From the NCBI GenBank assembly GCA_013400115.1, contig VXBP01003677.1, positions 186,001-250,000 on the forward strand: a stretch of 64,000 nucleotides of DNA. Direction: 5' to 3'. Under the pieces are notes generated by a model. It was not told the DNA's origin, did no database searches, and worked only from the letters and a program-made list of their open reading frames with translations. A program made the translations under genes and the position numbers. The stretch comes from Rhinopomastus cyanomelas (Eukaryota; Chordata; Aves; Bucerotiformes; Rhinopomastidae). This document shows, piece by piece, positions 24,546 through 37,200 of the stretch; within the stretch, counting starts at the first letter, position 1; each line of letters opens with the position of its first letter.

Positions 24546-26294
24546 GAAACAGGACAGAAGGGAAGGGAGCAGCACTCTGACAGAACAGTGACACAGAATG
24601 ATTTGGGGTGAAGGGTAGTCTTAAGGTCTCCTTGTCCAAGTCCAAGGGGGCAGAGGCCCCAGGGCTTTCTGCTGCCCTGAGTAGGGCTGGAGGATGTGGC
24701 CACCTCATGCCTCTGTACTTGCAAGGCTGAATTCTCAGAGAAAAACCCTCACTCAGTCTCAAGGAGGGGGAAAGCTGCAAGCAGGAATTGAAGACAACTG
24801 AAACTGTGCTTGAGTTTATGTTCAGCTATAGGAAAAAACAGCAGGTGACTCCATTTCTAGAAGTTCAGGCTCAGCCGTAGGCTGCTCCAGGCAGCAGCAC
24901 TTCTCCACATCCTTTGTGAGTCTTGGATACATCTTGGAGGATGTGTGGGATGTAGGTGGCTCTTGGGAAGGCACAGGGCCAGGGAGGGCTTTGAAGATCC
25001 GGACATTGGGATCTGCAGGCGGCGCTTCACAGGAAGCTCTGCAAGAAGCAGAGGAAGGGTGCGATACAATCTCAGGAACCCACGACATCAAGGAGATGGA
25101 TTGTCACGAGAGCTGGTTTGTAGGCTCAAGTGTGAGAGTCTGACTGGGGGGGGGGAACCACACTATTAAATATCAATTTATTTTTTGCTAAACCCTCTTT
25201 TCATTTTCAATTACTCCAGGGGTGGAGGGGCAATAGCCAGTGGAAGATAGATCCATCATGCAGGTGTTCAGCTTATTGCTGGCAGCCCCAAATCAGTGGG
25301 AGTCCCCTCTTTCCATTTCTTTTTTTAAAATGGGCTCTATATACTCCTTTCTCCAGTCAGATCTCATCCTTAGCACTCTTGCTTCATTTAATTACTCCAT
25401 GGCTGCAAAAAGTGAAAATTAAGTTCTCTCTGTATGGCTTCCGCAACCTCTTCCCCTTCAGTGGCCAAGATAAGCTGTGCTGTAAATAACTGGAAAACCT
25501 ACTATATAGTGAAAAAGGAAATGCAGTTATTGTCTTGGTTTTGAGCTGGCTGCTCAGGATCCCCTCGACTTGCCTGACAGCATCTTCCTGATGTATCCTA
25601 AGGGAAAGCAGGATCAGGGATGTTTTCTTAACTGCCTTTTCCGGGGTCCATAATCACAGTCACTCCCTTCAGGACCACAGGTCAAAGGTGTAGAGTAGAT
25701 AACTCTGTGTGGTTCCCTCTGATAAAACCATTTTGACCACAACTGCCTGAGAACTCTTCCCACTAACCAAACTCCACTGCAGCAGGCAAGGCTCAAGCTG
25801 TAACACACCCAGCCCGCCTCCCCACAGAACTGTCTTTCCAGCAGCAGCAGCAGCAGCGGGGCTCTGTTGATGCTGCTGAACGCTCTGCATTCCTCTAGCT
25901 GCAAGCAGTGCCAGGCACCGCGCCTCGCTGAACCCATCTTTTCGCCCTGTGAGAGAGCTACAAGCTCTTCCTGGCTTCGTTCCATCAAGTGCCAGTCCCG
26001 CTCAGTTAACCTTCAGTGGTCCCTCAGCCAAGGGGCAGAGCCAGGCAGATGGGTGGGTGGACACGAACGCAAGCAGCAGCGCGTTCACGTACCTGAGAGC
26101 AGCCTGTAACAGCCGGGCTGCTCAAGATGACACACGTGTGCGTGACAGGTCTGTAATTCCAACATTCCACTTGGATTAAAAACAGACCAAATCCCAGTAA
26201 CACACTGGATGTCTTTGCTATGTCGTGACCTGGAACCGATTACAGACTTCCCCCCAAAAAAAGGGTACATAAGAAAAATGAAGCAAACTCTTTT
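24546..26294. other. Intergenic, between MICALL1 and EIF3L
   Basis: No gene recognised. Holds a G homopolymer at 25146-25155 and a short (CAG)n run near 25839-25857. Confidence 0.5.
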
Positions 26295-26642
26295 AAAAGG
26301 GCCTCTAGTGACAGGACAAGGAGAAATGACATTAAGCTACAAGAGAGTAGATGTAGACTAGGAATTATTTTTACAATGAGGGTGCTGAAGCACAGGAGCC
26401 TGTTACACAGAGGTGGTAGATGCCCCATCCCTGGAAACACCCAAGATCAGTTTGGATTGGGCGGTCTGAGCAATCCGATCTGGTTAAAGATTTCTCTGTT
26501 GATTGCAGGGGGTTTGACTAAATGATCTCTGGTTAAAGATGTCCCTGCTGACTGCGGGGACTAGATGATCCTCATCTAGTCCTCAGTGACCATCATCTTT
26601 AATGGTCCCTTTCCAATCTCAAACACACTGATAATTCTGTGG
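26295..26642 (+). mobile_element. Old CR1 3'-end fragment
   Basis: Forward CR1 resemblance only: AGTGACAGGACAAGGAGAAA, CATCCCTGGAAACACCCAAG, and a degraded end TAATTCTGTGGA. The GGTTAAAGAT(T/G) plus CTG block is repeated at about 26483-26550. Confidence 0.65.
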
Positions 26643-28053
26643 AGATACTGCCCTAGTGAAGGTTCTCCTGCTGTACATCACATCTACCTCAGCCCATGTT
26701 CTGGGGCTTTGGATAACAAGGAAGTAGGAGAGTTGCTGTTGTGCTCACTGCACTGCCGTTACACAAGCAAAAGTGCCAGCCCTAAAAATAAAAAGGAGCA
26801 GATTTTCTTGGTATAAACCCAGCTTTGATGGGCTGCTGCAACAGTGGCATCCCCATCCTTTAATTTCTTAATGATCTGGCTGCCTCACACCCTTCAGATT
26901 CGTAGGCAGTAAGTTCTTAGCGCTCAAATCACCAGTAGCAGCAGCCAGAAGGCCAAGAGGAGTTGCCTGTTTAATCTCCCTGTGCTGCCTATACCCTGCC
27001 CTCCTGAGTTACAGAACTCCGCAATGGGAATAACCAGTTTACTGTTGAGCAGGATCTAGGACACTAGGAACTTGATGCTGATTCAAAGACAGTGTAAAGT
27101 TCAACAAAGGTTATTTATTCCTGAATCAAGCTGGACTGCTAGGACTCCTCAGTGAAAAGAATGAGTGGGAGAGCTACAGAGAGGCAGATGGCAGACGGGA
27201 AGCCCCCTTTCTGTAGCTTTCCTACTGCAGGCAGGTTTTTTTCTTGCACCTGTTTCTACCACTCAGACATCAAGCTATTTAAAGGCAGCAAAAGAAGAGG
27301 GAGGGGGTGTGGAGAGCAGATGAGATGCAATTCATTCTTTGCATTCTCTTCCTCAATATTTACAGGTTCTTGATTTCCTTTTAGACTTGTTTTCAACTGT
27401 TTTCTCTCTTTCAAGCCACTGTGAGTTTGCCTTGAAGAATCTGAAGTGGCTGGAGAGCTCGGAAAATTAGCATTTAAAGAGTCTATAATAAATTAAGCAG
27501 CCTCAGGGATAAACTGAACTGCATTAAATTAAGGGCCAGGACATGGGCATCACTTGTACTGAAACAAAACACAACCTCCAGCAAGGACATGTCATCACAT
27601 AACCAACATTATTATTGGTTGAATGTCCTCCTCCTTCCCTTAAAAACATGTTGGGGCACTTTGGTGGATTCCTACTTCATAAGGAGGTAGAAAAGAAGAG
27701 AGAGATGGGAAGGTAAAAATGCAACCTTGTAGGAAAGCAAATACAACTTAGCTTTGTTCCAGGTGTGGAGCAAGAGCTAGAAGGAATACTGCTAGTTTGA
27801 TGCCTCTCCAAATCCTGTGGAAACACTGTAGAACAGTTCATTTTCTCCTTGTTCATCAGTTCTGCAGCTGTTCACCCTGTGCAGTGTCTTTATAGAGCAT
27901 AAGAAGATAATCTGCTCTCCCATCACCCGCAACAGCATGGACCAGAGAGTGCAAACCAGCTGCATCTGTCCACAGATGCAATTATATCCTTTTACAGAGG
28001 AAGAATAAATGAGTGCATTAGATACAGAGTGCCTACCAGGAAAATTCTGCTCA
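26643..28053. other. Intergenic, downstream of EIF3L
   Basis: Moderately AT-rich, and no gene or repeat recognised. Confidence 0.5.
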
Positions 28054-28059
28054 TTTATT
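28054..28059 (-). other. Candidate poly(A) signal for EIF3L
   Basis: AATAAA on the minus strand, about 180 bp after the EIF3L stop. It is the first canonical hexamer downstream. Confidence 0.55.
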
Positions 28060-28235
28060 AGATGTTCCTTGTAGGACAGTTTGAGCCAAATGAGCCTGCT
28101 TATTAAATACAAAAAACCCTTCAAAGTCCCAGTTCCAGAAATGCCAGAGCTCTGAGCTCTCCTCCCTCACCACAAAGAGAATGATCTTTCCCACCCACTT
28201 CTCTGCTCAGGCCAGTCACTGCATCCACAGAACAT

Positions 28236-31200
28236 TTAAGGCCTCTGTCCCATCTTCTTCAGGGTTCGATTCAGCTGGAATGAGAAAGCAAGGGTCAGGA
28301 AAGTACGCAGTGACTGACACATGCCACCATTCCCCTCAGCAGCCTTCACCCAACACCTCCACTCCTTTCTCTCCAACTCACTGACAAGGCTTCACACAGC
28401 TCCTGACACACATGTGGCTCCTCCAGAGCCTGTACAGCCCAACACCTGCCCCGCTTTTCCTACAGAGCTACACAGCTCTCCTGCCCAGGCCTCACCTCTT
28501 CAAACTTGTGGATCTGGCGGATGAAGAAGTCTCCGTAGCGGCGAGCAACCTTTGTGTCTGCGATATGGATCATGTCCTGGACAGGGAACAGCAGGAGGTT
28601 AGGAAAAAGACTGCACCAGCAGGGAGACAGCAAGAAGCACCAAACGTGAGGAGTAAACTAAGGGGCTTGACTGCGAGCCCGGTTCAACATCGCAACTCCC
28701 TGACCTGTGCTTCATTCACATTCAGCTCTCTGTGGGCAGCCTTCCCTTTACCTTTGTCTGGGAGGGGTCCCCAATTTACACTGTATTTACCTCCCACATT
28801 CTTGCACACTCTTGTCTATTTTTGTCTCTCTTTGCAGCAGTCTGAGAGTCCCAACCCTGATTCATGACCTGTTTCCCTCTACCAGCAGCTAAGAGCTGTG
28901 CTGCCTACCAGGAGAGCTACAATGCAACACAAGTCAGCCAGACACAAGTCAGTTTGGTTCAGTTAAACAGGGCAGACCAAGCCTGAGACCCTGCAGGAAA
29001 AGGTGTGCTGCAGGATCAAGTCACAGAACAATCTGTTACCCTTCCTAACAGAAACCATTTGGTTTATTGCCATCTTCTTCGAAAATGAAGTCCTAGAAGG
29101 CTCTTTGTTATGCTCCCTGCTGCCCAGAGCTCCAAGGGCAGGATGGTGACAGGACCATGTCTTGTGTTTAGATTCCTCCTACAGCAGACAGAACTAAGTG
29201 CTGCTACAGTGAAACATGGACCTGTAATGTGACCAAGCAAGATCCTTGCTCTGTCAAGCAAAGGAGAGATGTGAGGGAGAAATACAAAGCTGACAATCCC
29301 ACCTAACACTGAGAGCACTGTCACCCAACTGTCACCTCCCATCAACAGTGACAGACAAACTGTTCTCTCTGTCCTGGCGAAGAAATTTAGGGCCTTTGTT
29401 TTTTGGGTACAATGGCTGTCAAACTGCCTGTGACATCCCATCACTGTTCATTTGCTGACACTCCTATCACACAGGGCTAAGACTTCACTGTGGGCAGCCA
29501 AGACCTCTACATGGCAAACAGACATGTTTCCAAAAGACTGGAGAAAAACAAGATGCTGTGCCTGTTCCAGAATTTGCTGGGTGAAGAATTTCCTAGCAGA
29601 TACCAACCTTATCAATATAGAAGTCAACCTCAGAGGCAGACTGGAACTCCCCATCCAGGGCAGATATGCCACTGGTCCATACCAGGTTCTTCATCTTGTG
29701 CTTGAAGACAAGCAGCTGGATACGAAATTCCTGCTCCGTGAGGTCTAAGAAGCCAGCCAGCTTGGCCACAGGCATGGTAGTGTAGAGCTTGAGGAAGCTA
29801 CGGATGGTGGAGAGCTGGGCCTGCTGCTGAACCTCATCCGCAAAGACCTTGAGCTGCTGCAGGAAGGGCTCCTTGTGGTAGTTGGGGTGCACGTTGTCAT
29901 AATTAGGCACCACAGGAGAAAGGAACTTGGGGCAAGCATAGCTGAAGAGCTCCTCATAGACTTGCGCGTCGCCCTTCTGCATGCGCAGCATCTTATCCCC
30001 GTACTTCTCTCGCAGCTGCAGGTGGATGCTCTCGTCGATGCGCATGGGGTACATGGTGAGGGCGATGGCCAGGAGGGCGTGCATCTGCTCATTCTGCTTG
30101 TTAATCTGAGACACAGAGGAGAACCTGTTAGCTTGTCAACATGCTCGGGTTTTGTGGTGCCAGAGGGAGCTGGGAGCAGAGTCGTTCAGAAACAAGAGCC
30201 TTTACCCACAGCATCAGCATCTTAATGCTCAAGGAGAACAGCACAAAGAAGCAGTGCCTCTGGGCAGAGCTAACTGAAGGTCGTACAATATTAGAGGTCT
30301 CATTCATGAAAGAGAGCTGGACAGAAGGAAAGTGTACAGTGAATGTATCCAGAGCCATACAGAACCTGGATGGCCAGAAGCAGGTTTGACTGCTTAGGAG
30401 CTTAGATGGAAGAGAAAGATTTGCATCAGTCATGCTGAATTAACAGTCTGTGAATGATTAACTGGCAATGGAAATACAGCAAATAATGGCAGGAACCTGC
30501 ATTGCAGGACTGGGCTGGGAACAGGACTGAGTCTGAGTGAGTATTGACAAGAACATCACCAGCAGCTGACACCCATTCATGACACTGCCCAAAGGGAGAG
30601 TGTAGATGAAGCTGGGGCAATGTTATGGCTGACAACCAAAAGAGCTAGTAACTAAGAGAAAATATTGCCACACAGAGCAAAGGAAGGATCCCCAGTCACC
30701 ACCACCACCACAGTCCAGAAAAATAAGGCTGGACTATGAGATGTAGGTTATCAGGTGACTGGAGGAAGGACAGGAAAGAAGACAACAGCTTTTTTCTTTG
30801 GTAAGTTCAAACCTGTTTTATCTCTTACCATCTCATACTTATAAGTTGTCCTCTGAAACATGCTCTTTGTTCTCTGGATGTAGAGAAGGATGTTGGCAAA
30901 GACACGGATGGCATCTTGGTAACGTCGCATCATAAGGTACGCGAAGCCCACATAGTAATAGGTGGTCACCTGGCACTCAGGCACCCGGGAGTACATGCTC
31001 TGAGTAGGAAGGATCAACACGCTATGTTAGAGGGGAGACAACCACCTTTGGTCCAAACAGCTTGTTACCCAGAACCCAGCCACCTCTTCTTCCACTCCCA
31101 TCCCAAATGCAGACAGGAGAGGGTTAATGCAGGACACCTCACCTCCAACCCAGCCCTGCAGCAGCTCCCTGTTTATTAGATCATTCCATTTCCTATGTTT

Positions 31201-34200
31201 TCCAGTTGCAGCTTCCTGCAAGCAGAGGACTCCTGCACTGTGTCTAACATTGCTTTGCTCAGTTCCCTTTCCCCCGATTCCACTCCACACCCTGTGCCAA
31301 GCCTTGGGCCAAGCTGGCACTGCAGAACAACTCCTGTTAGCCACTGCTACCAAAACCAGCACCCAGTTTGGGGGCAAAAACATACAAGGTGGGAGTGAGC
31401 AGTGAGTATGAAAGTCTATGAGAACGGCTACAAGAATGAGCCACTGACCAAGGTGGGAACAGCACATTCAGTTAGTTACCACCTACAGGTCAAATAAAGT
31501 TCCCTCTAACAACAGCATCTTGCACAACACAGCAAACCTAAAAAACCCAGGCATTTGTGTTGCAACAGCACCAGGCACCATCGTACGGCTTCGTTCAATG
31601 CCAAAGCTCCAGCTGCGTTCAGCTGCAAACTCCTGACAACCACAACAGTGACAAACAGCTCCTCGGCTGGAAGATTCATTATGTCAATCTTTCAGCAGCA
31701 CGTCTGGCATTTGGAAAGCTCCAGCAGGGTTTTAACCATGTTGTTTTACCTTCTTGTTGAGCTCGATGTTCTCCAGAACCTTGATCGCTTGGTAGTAATC
31801 CCCCAGCAGAGAGTGCAGACGCAGTAGCCCAACCAGGCTGAAGTAGCCCAGCATCTTGTACAGAGAGTGGCGACCATATTCCCCAGCCACGCTTTCAGGG
31901 TCACCTAGAATAAAACAGGACCATCACAGTTTCCTCCAGGATAGCCAGTTCCCCTTTTCAACATCACTACATTAACAAGCAAAAGGAGCGAGACCTCGAG
32001 AACTACGACCAGCATTTCTCACCTGAGGCCAACAGAACCTCTACCCAGTCAACCCACCCATTGATTGTTTGATGCAGCTCCCAAACAAATCTAACAGAGC
32101 TTGGTCAAATCAAAGCAAGGCAGTCTTGCTTGGCATCACGTCCAGCTCACTCACCTCCACTTGTATAGACCTCCAGCTGTCGGTTGATGTTGGATTTGTC
32201 CACCAGAGAGTGCAGCACGTTAAGGACACTGTGGACATTCCAGATTTTGGGGTTGGAACGAAGGAAATCGATTTCCTCTTCTGACTTCTTGGCTGTTTTG
32301 CAGCGGTATTGGCTGAAAGACTGGAACTACAGGAAAAGGCAGATGAGAAGCTAGTTTGGAGACGTTAAGCTAAGTCCACTAAGCTCTCCAGCTGACACAA
32401 ATCCATTACAAGAAGCTAAAAGTTGCACCAAAAAACCCCAATCTCATCTGAGATCACCTGGCAACACAAAACAACAAATTCAACCACTGCTAAAAGCACC
32501 TAGGGAAAACCTGATACAATGCTGAGACTGTAGGAAAGGGCTAGAAAAGAGAACAAAGGACAAAGGTCTCTTAGAGACAATTAGGACAGGCGACTAAACA
32601 CATTTGCTGTCTGAACAGGAAGTGAAAAGAATGACCAACTTATATCTGCACACAAACTTCTTTTTCTAGATACACACATACACTTCTTTTTCATATAAGC
32701 TTGATGAGATTCCACTTGAGGAACTCCAAGCAGCTCTGTAATAAACTTGGGGAAAAAAAAACCCTATAGAGAAAAATCAGTAGTATTTGAAATGCATATT
32801 ACTGCACTCAGAACAGTAAGAGGGAAAACATTTCCTAAAGCCCAAGATGCTAGAACACAGTCTTTAAATGAGGTCAGCAAGCTCTCAGAAAAAGTAGAGA
32901 GGCCCTAATGATTTAATTACAAAACTAAAGCAAAACCACGGAACAATAAAACTAGCTGGAACAAGCATCTTAAGAAGGTCTTTGTGATTACAGCTTATTT
33001 CAGTCAGGCTGCTCTGCACAGATCAGGGAGAAAGGGAGATGAGCTAAATAAAATAAATCCCCTAAGCAGCAAATGAAACAGAAGTACCAACTGAAATCCA
33101 GGACTTATCATAGAATCACAGAATCATAGAATCATTAGGGATTGGAAGGGACCTCGAAAGATCATCCAGTCCAATCCCCCTGACACAGTAGGATCACCTA
33201 GACCAAGTCATACAGTCAGTCTGGGTTAGAAGGGACCACAGGATCATCAAGTTCCAACTCCCCTGTCATGGGCAGGGACACCCTACCCTAGACCAGGCTG
33301 GCCAGAGCCCCATGCAGCCTGGCCTTAAACACCTCCAGGGATGGGGCCCCAACCACCTTCCTGGCCAGCCCATTCCAGGCTCTCACCACTCTCACGGTGA
33401 AGAACTTCCTCCTCACATCCAGTCTAAATCTACCCATCTCCAGCTTTGCTCCATTCCCGCTAGTCCTGTCACTACCTGACATCCTAAAAAACCCCTAAAC
33501 TTTCCAAAGAGCTCCCTGTACCTTAAAAATCTGTGCATTTACAACAGCTTCATCTACCCAGTGACACAGGTATAGCAGTGCTCATCACATTTCCCTCACC
33601 TTCAACAGTATCCCAGCTATGAAAATCACAGGGGCAGGAGATGGAAAATGTACAGGGCTAACATGAGCAAGGCCACCCCAAAGTGGCCCAGTCTTATTTC
33701 CATATACCTGATAGATGAATTCATCAATGATATCCCAGAGCCACTGGTTAGGCAGTTCCAGAGGAGCAGGGCCATCAGCATCTGCAGGAGAACATAACTA
33801 ATAGGTAAAAGGCTTAACATCTTAAACAAGAAGAGTGGCAGAACTGGAAGAACAGAGAATATCCCTGAAATGGGAGATACAGCAGTTGAATGAATGAAGG
33901 TTCCAGCAGGGCACTGATATGTAGCCTCAGCTACTTGACCTGCCTTCACTTCCAGAATATAGGAACATACATAGGGTTACTCTCTACGGTGGGACAGCAG
34001 TGGTTCTCATGCTATACACACACCGTATGCACTGATTTAGTCTCTGCAAGAAGACTGGCAAAGAGTCACAAACACTAAAAGTTTGTTCCAAAGAGAGTAA
34101 ACAAAAGTAAGCAACTGTGAATACTAAGTTTCCTCTAGCTTACAGCTTCATTTTTCTTTTTAATAAAGAAAGATGAAGCACTTCTCAGCAAGACAAAGCT

Positions 34201-37200
34201 AAGTAATTTTTACTTTCAGGCAGCACTGGAACCTATTTGCCCTTTTTGCAGCTTTATATCATTGAATCACAGAATCATTAGGGATTGGAAGGGACCTCGA
34301 AAGATCATCTAGTCCAATCCCCCTGCCACAGCAGGATCACCTACACCAAGTCGTAGAGTCAGTGCATGGATGTAAAGTACTCTTCATTCAACAAACTCAG
34401 GCATACAGAAAGCTCATAGACTACTTCTCCCTACATGACCTATAAAATGTTGCACTTCTTCTGACCCTTCCTCCTCTCCATCCACTCTCCTTCTCCAAAA
34501 TTTACAACCCAGTAAATGAACTGCAGCAACTCACTGAGGATGTAGTTGAAGAGATTACAGTAGTTGTAATAGGATTCAAATCTCTGCTCCAGCGTTGGCC
34601 CCCCCTGCAATGAGAGGTGACTCTGCTTAGTTTCAAGCAGGATATTGCACAGTTACAGCAGTAGAGGGACTGTTTTAGAAATGTTAGAGCAAATATTACA
34701 GAGTCACAGGACATTAGGGATTGGAAGGGACCTCAAAAGATCATCCCCCTGACACAGCAGGATCACCCAGACCAAGTCACACAGGCCAGATGGGTCTTAA
34801 ACATCTCCAGAGAAGGAGACTCCACAACCTCCCTGGGCAGCCCCTTCCAGTGTTCTGTCACCCTCACCATGAAGAAGTTCCTTCTGATATTTATGTGGAG
34901 CCTTCTCTGTTCCAGCTGACACCCACTGCCCCTTGTCCTATCACTGGATGACACTGAGCAGAGCCTGGCTCCATCCTCCTGACACCTACCCTTCACATAT
35001 TTATAAACATGAATGAAATCACCCCTCAGTCTCCTTTTCTCCAAGCTCAAGAGACCCAGCTCCCTCAGCCTTTCCTCATCAGGGAGATGTTCCCCTCCCT
35101 TCATCATCTTTGTGGCTCTGCACTGGACTCTCTCCAGCAGTTTGTGTCCTTCTGGAACGGAGGGACCCACAACTGGACACAATATTCCAGATGTGGTCTC
35201 ACCAGGGTAGAGGAGAGGGGCAGCAGAACCTCTCTCAATCTACTAACCACCCCACTTCTGATCCACCCACTGGCCTTCTTGGCTACAAGGGCCTGTTGCT
35301 GCCTCACTGTTAACCTGCTGTCCACCAAGCCCCCCAGGTCCCTTTCCCCTACGCTGCTCTCTAACAGGTCAGTCCCACAAACACCACAAAGAAAACCAGA
35401 AATTCCAGCAATTGTGCTCCTGTTGTGCCTGTACTCAACAACGGTACCGTTGTTCCTACTGTGGAATAGGGCTGACTTTTCACACACACACACACAAAAC
35501 CTCTCCCAGGACAACAGAGCATTCAAACCTTCTGTGAACAGGACACATTAACCTTTCCCAGCTCCCTCCCTGCTGTCCAGACTTAAAATTTTCCTGCTAC
35601 ATTCAGCATTTCTCCTTCCTTCTCCCCTCATTACAGGCCTTAATAAATGGTCAATTCTGCTTTGGACAATATTTTGAAAGACTTTGAAAGACCAGCAAAT
35701 ACAGCAGAGACTCACGCTCTGACTAGAGTGATCTTGTTTCGCCTGGAGACACTCCAGGGCAGTTTGAGAATGACTAACACACAGCTTGAGAAACCTGTCT
35801 CTCCAGTTAAAAGCTGACATGGGTTAATACAGCAGCCTTTTTAAAGCCACCACTTCTCCACCCTCTGGTCCACATACAAACTGCAGTTATTATTTCTTTA
35901 CCCCTAAGTCATGCCTCTCTTCAGTTTCTTTCCTTAAAGAACCAAGAACTACTGTGATTTTCTCACCGACTTCAAATTAATACAAGAAAAACAAGTGAGG
36001 TTTCTTCTGTTTTATAGACTGTTATCCCTTTAATTTCCTTCTCCTGTATGTTGCTTATATTTCCCCGCTCTGCAGGACACTGTGACCCCCACCTGGTTTG
36101 TAAATCACAATTAACACGCTCTCTTCTTGTGACACTCCCTCTCACCCACCTACTGAACTGAAGAACAAAGAGACAAAGAAATGCACCAAGAAAAAAACTG
36201 ATCTATAGGTCTTGAAACTACAGCTGTATCAAAAAGAAAATTGTATTACCTTCCAACACCTCCTTCTTCCCCCAAATCACCAGCCACTGTGTTTGATGTC
36301 AGTAACACGTTTTTACATAAAAGCTTCCAGAAAACTCAGACCAGGTCTTCTGATTCATACAGGCTACCAGGGAAAGCTGCAGACTCATAACTAAACCCGA
36401 TGAGACAGCTAATGAGCCTCACAAAGACAGCCAAGTCTGTCTTGCTTTTCAGCAACCAGCAAATCCTTACTAAGCTAACAAAAGCCAACAATTTTAAGCT
36501 CCCCTAAAAGCAATTTGACTTATCGATTGTAAGCCTATCCAATCCTGACTTGCAAACAAATTATGGGGCCACTGATACTGTGGTGGCAGCAAGACCTGGC
36601 ATGTTTTATGGTAAGGAGAAGCCTGCACACAACCAGTAGAACTCCACAGGACAAACACTCACGCTGACTTTGGCGTAGATGTGTCTGTAATACAGCTCCT
36701 TGTATAAGATGAGGAAAACAGCATCTGGAAAAGATAACAAAACTGGCCATTAGCAAGCCACAAAACCCAGGCAACTGTATCTCTTGGATACACTAGTGGT
36801 GCTCCTCCTGTCACAGAAATAAAGGGAAGCACACAAGGATGCTTTGTCCAAGGTTGACTTCTTGCCAGGCATCTGCTGAAGGAGCTGCCAGAGCGAACAA
36901 AGATGACTGACTCATGTGGCAGCAACACTGTGCACCTGCTCACTCATGTATCTAAAGGGATTTAGCTCCTTCTCTCTCCAACAAGCAGAAAAAAAGAAAA
37001 GACTTACCATTTCCAACCTGAGGTGCGATGGCCTCAGCCTCTGGCCACGGGGTATTCTTAAAAAACCTTTCCGTCAGCTTTGTCCAGCTGAAAGATAAAG
37101 ACACGCACATGGTATTAGAAACCCCTCCTCAGCATGACAGGGCTGGAGTTTGAGAGGTCACAATATGGAGGTCTTGGACTTGATGGAAGTGTTACACCAT

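Noticed and set aside
28266..28276. A GGTTCGATT sequence resembling a tRNA T-arm
   Set aside because: It lies in the last EIF3L coding exon, and no cloverleaf can be drawn around it.
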